From Robiginitalea sp. (GTDB lineage: Bacteria; Bacteroidota; Bacteroidia; Flavobacteriales; Flavobacteriaceae), in contig JAHECA010000028.1 in the NCBI GenBank assembly GCA_024642005.1, forward strand, positions 1 through 46,812: 46,812 nucleotides of DNA, written 5' to 3'. Positions within the stretch are counted from its first letter, which is position 1. Each line of letters begins with the position of its first letter. The position numbers were made by a program, and so were the translations under genes. Under the pieces are notes generated by a model. That model was not told the origin of the DNA, did no database searches, and worked only from the letters and a program-made list of their open reading frames with translations. This document shows, piece after piece, positions 16,759-25,222 of the stretch.

Positions 16759-17462
16759 TTGGCCAGCAGCCAATACACCCCGATAAGCAGCGCGAAAAGC
16801 CCCCCGGCAACACGCACTCCCTTGAAAAAAAGCGGGTTGTGCCAGTTCTTGGCGAGATCAGACAGGTGGCCCAGCACCAGGGTAAAGACGGTCATGGCCA
16901 ATACCGTTCCCAGGCCAAACCCCGAGACGTAGGCGGCCGATTCGGCCCGGGTTTCGAACCCCAGCACCGGCAGAAACAGCAAAAAATGGGCAATGCCGGC
17001 CAGGCCGTGCAAAAACCCGATCGAAAAAGTAGCCAGGCCCCTGTTCTGGGGAATGCTCCTGTGCTGATGCCCGTGTGATCCCGGCCCGGAATGGACATGT
17101 GGATGCTTGTGCAAAAAGGGCTCCCCTTCCTGGTGCAGATGCAGGTGTGAATGCGTGCCATTTTTCCGAAAAACCGTATAAAGTGCCCAAACCCCGACTG
17201 CAACGAGTACGGCTCCTACCAGCTGTTCACTGTAGGCCGAGATGGCCGCTACCGGTATCAGTTGCCTGAACAGCATAAAGAGCAGGCCGATAAGCAGCAT
17301 GCCAATAAGGTGGGCAACGCCCCAGGTCATCCCGATCCGCCAGGCACTGCGCTTGCTCTCCAGGGCAAAAGGGGTCACAGCCGCCAGGTGGTCGGGGCCC
17401 GAGATTACGTGCAGTACCGCGGCCATAAGGCCCGCGAAAAGTGGAAGGAGCATCGTTTCCAT
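16755..17462 (-). CDS. UreH/NicO-type membrane permease, likely nickel transport
   Basis: A 235-residue protein with six likely membrane segments. The motif HVISGPDHLAAVTPFA in the first segment is the metal-permease signature of the UreH/NicO group, and GFLHGLAGIAHFL repeats the pattern in the second half. A central loop with 11 His (HSHLHLH, HKHPHVH, HGHQH) looks like a metal-gathering stretch. Tail-to-tail placement with hypE supports nickel uptake for the hydrogenase, but related proteins also handle cobalt, or other substrates. I chose ATG 17462 because a TATCTTAG promoter-like box lies at 17480-17487; a longer frame from 17516 would start upstream of that box. Confidence 0.7.
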   Translation of the reverse strand: METMLLPLFAGLMAAVLHVISGPDHLAAVTPFALESKRSAWRIGMTWGVAHLIGMLLIGLLFMLFRQLIPVAAISAYSEQLVGAVLVAVGVWALYTVFRKNGTHSHLHLHQEGEPFLHKHPHVHSGPGSHGHQHRSIPQNRGLATFSIGFLHGLAGIAHFLLFLPVLGFETRAESAAYVSGFGLGTVLAMTVFTLVLGHLSDLAKNWHNPLFFKGVRVAGGLFALLIGVYWLLAN

Positions 17463-17479
17463 TTCTTGGCAGAACCCAG

Positions 17480-17487
17480 CTAAGATA
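17480..17487 (-). promoter_or_regulatory. Possible -7 box of the permease gene
   Basis: TATCTTAG on the minus strand, 17 bases before the ATG at 17462. It resembles TAnnTTTG and supports the shorter start. No clear -33 element was found. Confidence 0.3.
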
Positions 17488-17539
17488 CGATAGAACGACT
17501 TTCCGGAATATGACAAAATGCAGTCGGGTCGGACCGTTT

Positions 17540-17743
17540 TCAGCCTTGGTTCGGGTCGTAATGGAATACGGCTTCAATTGGCAGGTCGAACAGCCCGGCT
17601 ATTCGGAAGGCCGTGGGCAGGCTGGGGTCGAACTTTTCTTTTTCGATGGCATTGATGGTCTGTCGCGATACCCCCACGGCATCGGCAAGGTCGCCCTGGG
17701 TCATATTTTTTTCGGCGCGCAGCACGCGGATACGGTTTTTCAT
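17540..17743 (-). CDS. Small XRE-family helix-turn-helix regulator
   Basis: A 67-residue Cro/C1-type DNA-binding protein: MKNRIRVLRAEKNMTQGDLADAVGVSRQTINAIEKEKFDPSLPTAFRIA holds the five-helix HTH, with MTQGDLA and VSRQTINAIE forming helices 2-3. It belongs to the compact group found beside small membrane proteins. It starts 19 bases after the stop of the membrane-protein gene 17763-18176, so the two form an operon, probably self-regulated. Target unknown. Confidence 0.88.
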   Translation of the reverse strand: MKNRIRVLRAEKNMTQGDLADAVGVSRQTINAIEKEKFDPSLPTAFRIAGLFDLPIEAVFHYDPNQG

Positions 17744-17762
17744 GTTAGTGCTGTATTACCGT

Positions 17763-18176
17763 TTAACAGTAGCGCTTTGTGTTGATCCATGTACAGGCGA
17801 TATAACAGAACCCCATAAACAGGATCAAATAACCAATCTTGGCGTCCCAGGGGATCAGGTTGGTGATGTCGAGTACAGAAAAACCGACTCCGGCAACCAA
17901 AGTCAGCCCCAGGGTTAGGCCCATTGATTCGAACTGGATCTTCCGCTCCAACTCGTCCAGGAGGTTCATCAGGTTTCGATAGGTGAGAACCATGCCCAGC
18001 CCAAAAAAGAGGTTGATTACAAAAGCCGATACGGTTAACCAGGCCATCCCGGCCCACAGTTCGCGATGGCCATAAATTACCAGGGCTTCTGACAACACCC
18101 ATAAGAGGGTCCATACCGCCAGTCGCCTTAACTGGTTCTTACGACGTAATTTTAAAGGGGTGTTTGCTGTTTCCAT
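17763..18176 (-). CDS. Four-helix membrane protein paired with XRE regulator
   Basis: A 137-residue integral membrane protein of unknown function. The N-terminal stretch is basic (KLRRKNQLRRLAVW); four hydrophobic segments follow (WTLLWVLSEALVI, AWLTVSAFVINLFFGLGMV, LGLTLVAGVGFSVL, IGYLILFMGFCYIACTW). A charged DELERKI loop sits between the second and third. The pairing of such a protein with a YozG-like XRE regulator recurs in bacteria. An in-frame ATG at 18209 would overlap the predicted transcription start, so I prefer ATG 18176. Confidence 0.65.
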   Translation of the reverse strand: METANTPLKLRRKNQLRRLAVWTLLWVLSEALVIYGHRELWAGMAWLTVSAFVINLFFGLGMVLTYRNLMNLLDELERKIQFESMGLTLGLTLVAGVGFSVLDITNLIPWDAKIGYLILFMGFCYIACTWINTKRYC

Positions 18177-18213
18177 ATACAAGTTTGTTTGTCTTTTTGT
18201 AAAGTTCATTTGA

Positions 18214-18243
18214 CAAATATAACATAAATTTTGATAATGTCAA
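18214..18243 (-). promoter_or_regulatory. Bacteroidota-type promoter of the membrane protein/XRE operon
   Basis: On the minus strand TTG (18243-18241), exactly 19 bases, then TATATTTG (18221-18214): a full match to the TTG-N19-TAnnTTTG pattern of Bacteroidota sigma factors. Expected transcription start is near 18207, which supports the ATG at 18176 as translation start. Confidence 0.65.
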
Positions 18244-18298
18244 GTCTTCTTTACTTTTATTTATTTTCCACAAATGCATCAACCCAAACATTTCTAAT

Positions 18299-19003
18299 TT
18301 GAAAAAAACAATCCTTATCCTTTGCCTGCTCGGCGCCTTCGCGATGAAGGCGCAGGAGTCTTATTTCACCCTTTACAACGTCACGGTAAAGCCGCAAGAT
18401 GTATCTACCGTCTACCAGTTGTTCGACGACTATTTCAGTAAGAACAAAGCCGAAGGGGTATCCGTTTCCCTTTGGGAAAACCACTTGACCGACGCCAGCA
18501 ACAATTACACGTACGCGGTGGTGTTTGGGGGTTCACTCGATGCCATGGGAGCCATGTTTGCCGGGGGCAACAATCCGGCTTGAGACCTGTTCCTAACCCA
18601 TGTCAATGAGCATGTTAAGGATGGCTTCCGTTCAGCAATGGGCACGCGGTTGCAGGCCTATGGCGATTCAAGCCAGACCTATCCCTATCAAATCTACATC
18701 CTGTTACACGTAGAGAATATGGCGAAATGGGGGCCAGCCTATGCCAAATTGAACAGGTCTACCAATCCGCCCGGTCGGCTCAATATGATGGGGCAATTCA
18801 GTGCCGGGCGAGGGCCCGACGGCGCCAATGTCTGGGTCATCAATGGCTTTAAAGACTTTAAATCGGCTATGGGGGGCATCAACTCCATGATGACGCCCCA
18901 GCAGAAGCAGGCGCGTGACAGGGCCTGGGAAGCATTCCAGGCTACAGAGGGAGTTGTCACCGTGGTGCGCAACGGCATGCGCATCCTGATGAAAACCTGG
19001 TAG
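18299..19003 (+). pseudogene. Exported two-domain protein interrupted by in-frame TGA
   Basis: Two open frames (18299-18583 and 18638-19003) lie in the same phase and join into one 234-codon reading frame broken only by TGA at 18581-18583. The first part has a signal peptide (MKKTILILCLLGAFAMKAQ) and a ferredoxin-like alpha/beta domain. Readable protein continues straight past the stop (DLFLTHVNEHVKDGFRSAMG), then a second similar domain ends MRILMKTW. The start is TTG; no ATG is available in frame. A TGG-to-TGA change (Trp) is the simplest explanation. It could instead be a sequencing error. Function unknown; the fold suggests a Dabb/EthD-like barrel. Confidence 0.65.
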
Positions 19004-19022
19004 TCTTGCCTGATCAAAAGTA

Positions 19023-19051
19023 AAATCCCCGGAAAGACTTTCCGGGGATTT
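19023..19051. terminator. Bidirectional rho-independent terminator
   Basis: A perfect 14-base inverted repeat (AAATCCCCGGAAAG / CTTTCCGGGGATTT) around one central base, GC-rich in the middle with A/T at both ends. It sits between the convergent broken gene (ends 19003) and the OB-fold lipoprotein gene (ends 19098), and can stop transcription from both sides, so it marks the end of the multiheme operon. Confidence 0.85.
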
Positions 19052-19097
19052 CTATTTTCACTCCGTTTATTAAAATTCACTCATTCGGGTCGGGTTC

Positions 19098-19889
19098 CTA
19101 TTTTACCAGCACTCCGTTTTCCACGATCAGGTCGTAATAGTACCCGGCCCCGAAATCCTTTTTCAGGGTCACGGTTCCGGTCATTGTAAATTCGCTGCCT
19201 TCGGGAATGTATTGATCTGAGGTAATCACCAGGTCAAAATCGTCTTGACTGCCGTCGCGCAGGTGAATCCAGTTCCGGTTCATGATATTTGGATTGACCT
19301 TCACGCAGGTGCCGTGAAGGGTTACCGATTTCCCCTCGTACTTCTTCGGGTCCTTTACCAGGTCGGCAATAGCGAGTGTCCCCTGCTGCGAAGCCGAAGA
19401 ACCGGCCTTAGGAGTAGCCGGCTGCTCCTTAAGAGGATCGCGCATGGGCAGTTTTGATGAGGGAAGGGAGTTGGCCTGCCGGGAGTGCTCGGCACCAACC
19501 AGATTAGACACCAGGTAAATGGTATCGAAATTGCGGTTGAACTCTTTCGACTCAAAATTGGTCTTCAGCAACCCTCCGCGGTAGTAATACGTTCCGCCTT
19601 TTTGCACTTCCATGAGCCGGGTGGCAATCCAGCGCGAAACGGCCCCTTCCCGAACTTTAAGGAAAACATAGCGCGTGGCGGGCTTCACTTCTTCCACCAC
19701 TACTTCATGTAATTCGTCGGCAAAAGAACCTTCCGGCTGAACTTGCAGGTCAGGGTTCACCTGAAAAGATGAGCTGCCCGACCCTGCCGGCCCGGAGCTT
19801 ACTTCGGTTACCTTGGGTCCGTTCTGGCATGAGATAGCCAGGCCTGCGAGTAGCAGGGCCTTCCAATTGAAAAGGGGTTTCAGTGTCAT
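19098..19889 (-). CDS. OB-fold lipoprotein, last gene of multiheme operon
   Basis: A 263-residue lipoprotein. The signal peptide ends with lipobox AGLAISC (Cys21), followed by a Ser/Gly-rich linker. Two regions follow. Around 45-125 is a module with EEVKPATRYVFLKVREG. From about 170 to the end is an OB-fold: ADLVKDPKKYEGKSVTLHGTCVKVN, NRNWIHLRDGSQDDFDLVIT, DFGAGYYYDLIVENGVLV. OB-fold domains of this type accompany multiheme cytochrome and metal-reduction loci in other bacteria, to my knowledge. It begins two bases after the beta-barrel stop and is followed by a strong terminator. Role unknown; a surface or periplasmic accessory subunit is plausible. Confidence 0.7.
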   Translation of the reverse strand: MTLKPLFNWKALLLAGLAISCQNGPKVTEVSSGPAGSGSSSFQVNPDLQVQPEGSFADELHEVVVEEVKPATRYVFLKVREGAVSRWIATRLMEVQKGGTYYYRGGLLKTNFESKEFNRNFDTIYLVSNLVGAEHSRQANSLPSSKLPMRDPLKEQPATPKAGSSASQQGTLAIADLVKDPKKYEGKSVTLHGTCVKVNPNIMNRNWIHLRDGSQDDFDLVITSDQYIPEGSEFTMTGTVTLKKDFGAGYYYDLIVENGVLVK

Positions 19890-19891
19890 AC

Positions 19892-21508
19892 TTATCGTTT
19901 TCGTTTCGTGTGGAACCGCTGCACTACACGTGCGTAGAGCCGGTAGTTATTCTGTCCGTCATAAGTGGCAAACTCGCCCGTAAGGCTGAAGAAAAGCCCC
20001 CTGTTGAGGTAATAGGTAATGTCGGCCCCGGCATAGTGTTGCATTATTGTATTTGTGAAATTTACGTAATCGGATTGGACCAGGCGGTAGTACAGGTCGG
20101 TTTGCAACCGTTCGCGCATAAAAGTACGCGAATGGCGCAACGAGCCAATATTGCTGATCAGGTAATTCGATTCGTTCCGGTTCAGGGTCAGGGTGGTTCG
20201 CCCTCCTATGAAGGGCGTTTGCGACAGGGTCAGAAAACCGTTGTAGTTGTCTGATTTGTTCTGTTGATCGCTCCTGAATCGCTTGCTGTAGCTAAGGCCG
20301 GAATATATGTTTTTTGCAGGACGGAAATTCACCCGGGCGCGTATGCCCTGGCGGGCCAGGTCGTCGTCGAGGAACCGGTCCAGGTCGCTGCGGTAGGTCT
20401 CGTAATAGATAATCCGCTTACGGGAATCATACGACAGTGTAAAACTCAGGTCTCGGCTCAGGCGATAGCGGCCCGAGACATACAGGTTTGTAAGCCTGGG
20501 TTCATTCAGGGTGGTATATTCAATCTTCTTATACAGGTCCAGTTCGGCCGAACCGTAAAAGTAAAGGGAATTCCCTATGGAACTGCTGTGCTGCATGTAG
20601 GCGTACCTGCGGTCGATGTCGGTTTTCCCACGCTGTTCGATGCCCCCAAGCGTGGTCTGGGATCGGAATATTTTCCCGTTGGTTGCAAGGCCGTAATAGG
20701 CCCCGTATTCCAGCATATCCGGGTTGAAGCCAAAGTCGTAGATGTCAGGGCGAAAACCTACAATGGCCCCCACATACTGATTCCTGAAGGCCTTTTCGAC
20801 CTGCAGGCCGTCAATGGGTCCAACCGATGCGAACTTCGGGTTAATGCTCCGCCCCAGTACGGCCATAAGCGTCGGGCTGGCCTCATAGGTTACCGACAGC
20901 CCGTAAACCCGAAACAGGTCATTGCTGGCCAGGGGAACCGAAGCCCCTTCGTCCAGGATATGGCGGTAATTCATATTGATATCGAGAGAGACCCCCGAAT
21001 TGTCGAGGTGGTCGGCATTGACCATAAGCTGTGACATAAACCGGTGTCTGCCGGGTCGGTTATCAGAAAATGCGCTGTACGCCGAGGCCGACACCCGGGC
21101 GCGGATTTCCTGTAGGGAATAAGGGTCTGTCTCGTCCTCTTTCAAAGCTTCTGCAGGCTGGCGCACCAGGTCAAAGGCAGCCGGGTCGTCCTGCACAAGT
21201 CCCTTCGGTTTTTCACGCAGCACCTCATTATGAGGGGTAGCGACTATCTGAGTTCCTTTTTCCAGGGAACAATCATCCAACAGACTGCATACACAAGATG
21301 TCGAAGATTTTTCCTGTACCAACAGGCATTTTCTTCCTGATTCCGCAAGGGAAAGCGTGTCTCCGGCCCTGATACCTTCAGTCGATGGGAACCGCACGTA
21401 AACATTTTGCGTGGTTATAAAAGATACCTGCCCTTCGAGCCGGCCGGCCTGCGCAAAGCTAGACGCCATCCCTAAAATGAATACCGCAAAAGGCAGAATG
21501 TATTTCAT
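19892..21508 (-). CDS. Outer-membrane beta-barrel associated with multiheme cytochromes
   Basis: A 538-residue exported protein. A signal peptide (1-20, ending SSFAQ) is followed by a small beta-rich N-terminal domain (residues 22-95: GQVSFITTQNVYVRF, GIRAGDTLSL, and three close cysteines in SCVCSLLDDC). From about 130 to the end there are alternating aromatic/polar strands (RVYGLSVTYEASPT, YMQHSSSIGNSLYFYGSAELDLY, LSFTLSYDSRK, TDLYYRLVQSDYVNF, GLFFSLTGEFATYDG, YRLYARVVQRFH) typical of a large outer-membrane barrel. It starts nine bases after the 25-heme cytochrome. By analogy to MtrB-type porins it could sheath a cytochrome through the outer membrane. That is inference; no sequence similarity to MtrB is claimed. 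Confidence 0.75.
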   Translation of the reverse strand: MKYILPFAVFILGMASSFAQAGRLEGQVSFITTQNVYVRFPSTEGIRAGDTLSLAESGRKCLLVQEKSSTSCVCSLLDDCSLEKGTQIVATPHNEVLREKPKGLVQDDPAAFDLVRQPAEALKEDETDPYSLQEIRARVSASAYSAFSDNRPGRHRFMSQLMVNADHLDNSGVSLDINMNYRHILDEGASVPLASNDLFRVYGLSVTYEASPTLMAVLGRSINPKFASVGPIDGLQVEKAFRNQYVGAIVGFRPDIYDFGFNPDMLEYGAYYGLATNGKIFRSQTTLGGIEQRGKTDIDRRYAYMQHSSSIGNSLYFYGSAELDLYKKIEYTTLNEPRLTNLYVSGRYRLSRDLSFTLSYDSRKRIIYYETYRSDLDRFLDDDLARQGIRARVNFRPAKNIYSGLSYSKRFRSDQQNKSDNYNGFLTLSQTPFIGGRTTLTLNRNESNYLISNIGSLRHSRTFMRERLQTDLYYRLVQSDYVNFTNTIMQHYAGADITYYLNRGLFFSLTGEFATYDGQNNYRLYARVVQRFHTKRKR

Positions 21509-21517
21509 GGCTGTTTT

Positions 21518-23398
21518 TTACGGCTTTGTACCGTCTGGGTGGCACTCGAGGCAGGCCATACTGTCGTATGTATATCCGTTCACATCCTGATGCTGCTCGT
21601 CAGTTTTGGTTTGGCCATGGCATGAGAAACACGAAAAGACTGCGAAGTCGTTCGGGTTGGTATGGCATTCCGTACAGGAGCTCCATTCCCCTCTGTGCCT
21701 TCCGCTGTATATTGGGAAATACTGGCTGTCATGGTCCCAATTCACAGGGGTCCAGCCTGGGTTGGTCGTATGGCATGCCACACAGTCAGTTGGGAAATTC
21801 GCGGCCTGGTGGTTCGGATTGCTGGTCTGGTTGTAATCGGTCTGGTGGCAGCTCACGCACTCTGCCGAGGCATCGGCGTAGTTCCCGGTGGTATGGCACC
21901 GCGTGCAGTCCTGGATGTTGTGCCCCAGGGTGAGCGGGAAAAAGTCGTGGTCCACCGTCGCCGGTGTCCAGCCCGGGGCTGTAGTGTGGCACGAAGCACA
22001 GTCGTTTGAAAATCCTGCGCTCTGGTGGTTCGGGTTCTGTGTCGCATTGTAATCGGCCTGGTGACAGCTCACGCACTCTGGCGAGGCATCGGCATAGTTC
22101 CCGGAGGTATGGCACTGGGTGCAATCTTGCAGGTTGTGGCCCTGGGTAAGGGGGAAAAAGTCGTGGTTTACCGTGGCCGGAGTCCAACCCGGTGCTGTTG
22201 TATGACAGGTCGCACAATCTGTAGAAAAGCCTGCGCTTTGGTGGTTCGGGTCCTGGGTTCCGTCGTAATCGGTTTGGTGGCAGCTCACGCAGTCCGGGGA
22301 AGCATCAGCATAGTTGCCGCTGGTATGGCACTGCATGCAATCCTGCAGGTTGTGGCCCTGGGTTAGCGGGAAGAAATCGTGGTTGATGTCTGCCGGGGTC
22401 CATCCCGGGGCAGTGGTATGGCAACGGGTGCAATCGGTCGAAAAGCCCGAGACCTGGTGATTCGGATCTTGCGTGGCCAGGTAATCCTGCTGGTGGCAGC
22501 TCACGCAATCCGGGGAGGTATCGCCGTAATTGCCAGTAGTGTGGCACCGGGCACAATCCGATATATCATGCCCCTGGGTAAGGGGGAAAAAGTCGTGGTT
22601 AATAGCGGCAGGGGTCCAGTCCGGGGCTATGGTATGGCAATTGATACAGTCGGTCGAGAAACCGGCCGCCTGGTGATTCGGGTCCTGGGTAGCCAGGTAA
22701 TCCTGCTGGTGGCAGCTCACACAATCGGGCGAAGCATCGGCATAATTCCCGGTGGTGTGGCAACGGGTGCAATCGGCAATATCATGGCCCTGGGTAAGGG
22801 GAAAAAAGTCGTGGTTGATGTTTTCGGAATCCCAGCCAAAGCCCAGGGGGGTATGGCATTCGGTGCAATCCAGGGAATAACCGGCCTGCTGGTGGTTGGG
22901 GCTTTCTGTACTGGCGTAATCGTCGCTGTGGCAGCTGTAGCAATCGTTCCCCACCGGAAAAAAGTTCAGCGGGTTGGCGTCTGTGTGGCACTCCGTGCAG
23001 CTCAGGTTGCTGTGCGAACCGGTAAGGGCAAAACCGTTCTGCTCGTGAATTTCCGGTATTTCGGCCACCAGCCAGGACTGCGAAGTGTGGCAGCGGGCGC
23101 AATCGTTCCCTACCGTCTGGTTGTGGAGGTCTGTGTGGCAGGAAGCACAGTCCTCGGGTGCTCCCTTAAAGCTCAAATCCTGGTGGCAGGAGGTGCAGCT
23201 GGTGAGTTCATGGGCGCCTTCAAGGGCAAAGTCGGTCTTGCGGTCGTGGTTGAACCGCAGTGCGTTGTAATCGATGCTCCAACCCGAAGGGCTGTGGCAC
23301 TGTTCACAACTGATGGTCAAGCCAGGGCCATGCGGCGATTGGGCCACCAGCCCCACCAGCCACAGAAAGGCGATTATTGCAAGTGGCAGTCTATGCAT
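21518..23398 (-). CDS. Periplasmic/outer-surface multiheme cytochrome c, 25 CXXCH
   Basis: A 626-residue exported c-type cytochrome with 25 CXXCH heme-binding motifs by direct count. The signal peptide ends near LVAQ (20). Residues 31-195 hold seven hemes. Residues 196-555 are five tandem 72-residue units, each starting HDFFPLTQGH with three CXXCH motifs, and a preceding degenerate unit (about 127-195) matches the pattern. The last 71 residues add three hemes. Each unit also has three extra His (unit positions 1, 10 and 47), enough for bis-His ligation of all three hemes. The start lies 25 bases inside the upstream 23-heme gene. The likely role is long-range electron transfer between the inner-membrane module and the barrel. 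Confidence 0.93.
   Translation of the reverse strand: MHRLPLAIIAFLWLVGLVAQSPHGPGLTISCEQCHSPSGWSIDYNALRFNHDRKTDFALEGAHELTSCTSCHQDLSFKGAPEDCASCHTDLHNQTVGNDCARCHTSQSWLVAEIPEIHEQNGFALTGSHSNLSCTECHTDANPLNFFPVGNDCYSCHSDDYASTESPNHQQAGYSLDCTECHTPLGFGWDSENINHDFFPLTQGHDIADCTRCHTTGNYADASPDCVSCHQQDYLATQDPNHQAAGFSTDCINCHTIAPDWTPAAINHDFFPLTQGHDISDCARCHTTGNYGDTSPDCVSCHQQDYLATQDPNHQVSGFSTDCTRCHTTAPGWTPADINHDFFPLTQGHNLQDCMQCHTSGNYADASPDCVSCHQTDYDGTQDPNHQSAGFSTDCATCHTTAPGWTPATVNHDFFPLTQGHNLQDCTQCHTSGNYADASPECVSCHQADYNATQNPNHQSAGFSNDCASCHTTAPGWTPATVDHDFFPLTLGHNIQDCTRCHTTGNYADASAECVSCHQTDYNQTSNPNHQAANFPTDCVACHTTNPGWTPVNWDHDSQYFPIYSGRHRGEWSSCTECHTNPNDFAVFSCFSCHGQTKTDEQHQDVNGYTYDSMACLECHPDGTKP
21734..22813 (-). 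repeat. Five tandem 216-base repeats encoding three-heme units
   Basis: Five in-frame units of 72 codons within the 25-heme gene. Units 1 and 2 differ at about 11 residues, units 3 and 4 at about 9, so neighbours are the most alike, which points to duplication by unequal recombination. Heme motifs start at unit positions 15, 31 and 56. Confidence 0.9.
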
Positions 23399-25212
23399 CG
23401 GAACTTACCCAGTTTATATAGCGTTTCCGGCTGCCCTTCGGCACCGGTTACTTCATGGCAGGAACTGCATGCAATCTTCGCATGTTGCCCTTCCAACGGA
23501 AAATTGGTCTGATCGTGGTTGAATCGCTTCGGGTACCAGCTGTCTGTCATATGGCACCGCGTACAGTCTGTAACACCTTCGACCTCAAAAACCCTACCGT
23601 GAACATTCTCATGGCAGCCGGCACAATCGTGGCTTAAATTCACAAATTGCTGTATTTCAGAATCCTTTTTCTGCGGATTTTCGACAAAGTGACAATCGCG
23701 GCAAGCCACTTCGAGGTGTTTGCCGTCCAGGGGCCAGTCGGTCTGACGGTGGTCAAAGGCCACCCGGTTCCAGGCATCGTTCACATGGCAGCGGGTACAA
23801 TCATCTTTGAGGTAGTACGACTCAGTAATGTAGCCCTGGTGTATATCTTCGTGGCAGTCGACGCACGACTCCCCGAGTTCCCGGAACTTCCACCGTTTTT
23901 CACGTTCGTCTATGTGACAGGCATAACAAGGCGTGGCCACATGGCCACCCTCAAGCGGGAAGTCGGTTTGCTGGTGTTGCTGCAGCGTAAAAAAACTGTA
24001 GTCAAAGCCATTTTCCAGGGAATGGCAGGTAACGCAATCGGGCGACACGTCGTTTTCTGCAAACTCGCCCCGGTGGTAATCGGCATGGCAGTTGTTGCAT
24101 GCCGTAAAATCGATGGGGTTCGAAAAGCGCGTCTTATGACATTCGCGGCAATCTACATCCAGGTGCTTGCCTTCCAGGGGGTAATCGGTTACCGTATGGT
24201 CGAAAAAGTCCATCCGTTTCAGGGAAAGGAAGCTGGTCTCCCCGTGGCATTGTGCACAGTTGGTACCGTACTTCCCGTCGTGCTGGTCGGTATGGCAGCT
24301 AATGCAACTGCTCTCGGCCACCGGCCTCCGGTCGTCAAATACCGCAGCAGGGTCGTTGGATCTGCGGTGGCAGCTAAAGCAGTCGATCTCGGCATGCTGC
24401 CCGCGCAGTTCAAAGCCTGTGGCCGCGTGGTCAAACCCGGGAAGTCGCGCAGGGTCATCAAAGGCCGTTTCGGTGTGGCACTGGGCGCAATTGCCAGGAA
24501 AGCGCTCCAGGTGCGGGTCCTGGTGACAGCTCGCGCAGTCGGCGAACTCCAGCCCGTTAAATTCTTGAAATCCCCTGCCGTTGCGGGTGGTTTCGGTATG
24601 ACACTCCTTGCAGTCGACCTCTTTATGCGCCCCGTTCAACACAAAATCGGCCTGGTTGTGGTCAAAGCCCGGGGCTGGCCGGAAGGCTTCCATGTCGTGG
24701 CACTGCCGGCAGTCGTTCGAAAGGGTTTTCTGGTGGAAATCTTCATGGCAGCTCAGGCAGTCTTCCTGCAGGCCCAGAAAGGTTTCCTTCCGGTTGCGCA
24801 AATCCCTGTCGGCGATGTTTTCGGAGACATGGCACTGACGGCAATCCGTACCGGCATGCTTTCCTTCCAGCTTATAGCCGGTCAGCAGGTGATCAAAGGC
24901 ATCCTCATCGAAGCGTACCATATCGAAATTCCGGCCGTGGTGGTCGCTGTGGCACTCGGCACAGTCTTTTCTAACCACCTGCGGAGTGGCGTGGTAGCCC
25001 GATTGTTTATTGATGAGCGACTGAATTTCGGTATGGCAGGCCAGGCATTTCCTGTCGGTTACCTTCTCACCCAACTCGTGACATTGGGTGCAGTTGCTGA
25101 TACCCTCCAGTTTGGAGTGGGCAGAAGACAAGTCTCCCGGGGAGATCTGGCCGAAGGCCGGAGCAACACCCAGGAGGATTACCAAAGCGATATGTGCCAA
25201 CCGGTTCTTCAA
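23374..25212 (-). CDS. Multiheme cytochrome c, 23 CXXCH
   Basis: A 612-residue exported cytochrome with 23 CXXCH motifs by direct count. It starts with a signal peptide (MKNRLAHIALVILLGVAPAF). Hemes are spread evenly. Between them recur segments such as FDHLLTGYKLEGKHA, FDHAATGFELRGQHAEIDC, FDHTVTDYPLEGKHLDVDC, FDHRQTDWPLDGKHLEVAC and FNHDQTNFPLEGQHAKIAC. These form a diverged repeat of about 70-95 residues whose His residues can serve as distal ligands. The start is TTG at 25212; no in-frame ATG is near and the signal peptide begins exactly there. It follows the oxidoreductase by 10 bases and overlaps the 25-heme gene by 25 bases. No lipobox is seen, so periplasmic or secreted. Confidence 0.92.
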   Translation of the reverse strand: MKNRLAHIALVILLGVAPAFGQISPGDLSSAHSKLEGISNCTQCHELGEKVTDRKCLACHTEIQSLINKQSGYHATPQVVRKDCAECHSDHHGRNFDMVRFDEDAFDHLLTGYKLEGKHAGTDCRQCHVSENIADRDLRNRKETFLGLQEDCLSCHEDFHQKTLSNDCRQCHDMEAFRPAPGFDHNQADFVLNGAHKEVDCKECHTETTRNGRGFQEFNGLEFADCASCHQDPHLERFPGNCAQCHTETAFDDPARLPGFDHAATGFELRGQHAEIDCFSCHRRSNDPAAVFDDRRPVAESSCISCHTDQHDGKYGTNCAQCHGETSFLSLKRMDFFDHTVTDYPLEGKHLDVDCRECHKTRFSNPIDFTACNNCHADYHRGEFAENDVSPDCVTCHSLENGFDYSFFTLQQHQQTDFPLEGGHVATPCYACHIDEREKRWKFRELGESCVDCHEDIHQGYITESYYLKDDCTRCHVNDAWNRVAFDHRQTDWPLDGKHLEVACRDCHFVENPQKKDSEIQQFVNLSHDCAGCHENVHGRVFEVEGVTDCTRCHMTDSWYPKRFNHDQTNFPLEGQHAKIACSSCHEVTGAEGQPETLYKLGKFRCIDCHLQ

Positions 25213-25222
25213 GCCATCTGTG

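Noticed and set aside
17463-17516. Longer N-terminus for the UreH/NicO-type permease
   Set aside because: The extra 18 residues do not resemble the family and the region holds a promoter-like TATCTTAG box.
18581-18583. In-frame TGA as a selenocysteine codon
   Set aside because: No hairpin resembling a bacterial SECIS was seen just downstream, the surrounding residues do not resemble a redox motif, and one Trp-to-stop change explains it.
21518-25212. Regularly spaced short direct repeats on the plus strand (for example around GTGGCAGCTCACGCA) looking like a CRISPR array
   Set aside because: They are the reverse complements of CXXCH codons inside two long cytochrome genes; spacing follows the 72-codon units and the spacers are themselves similar and coding.
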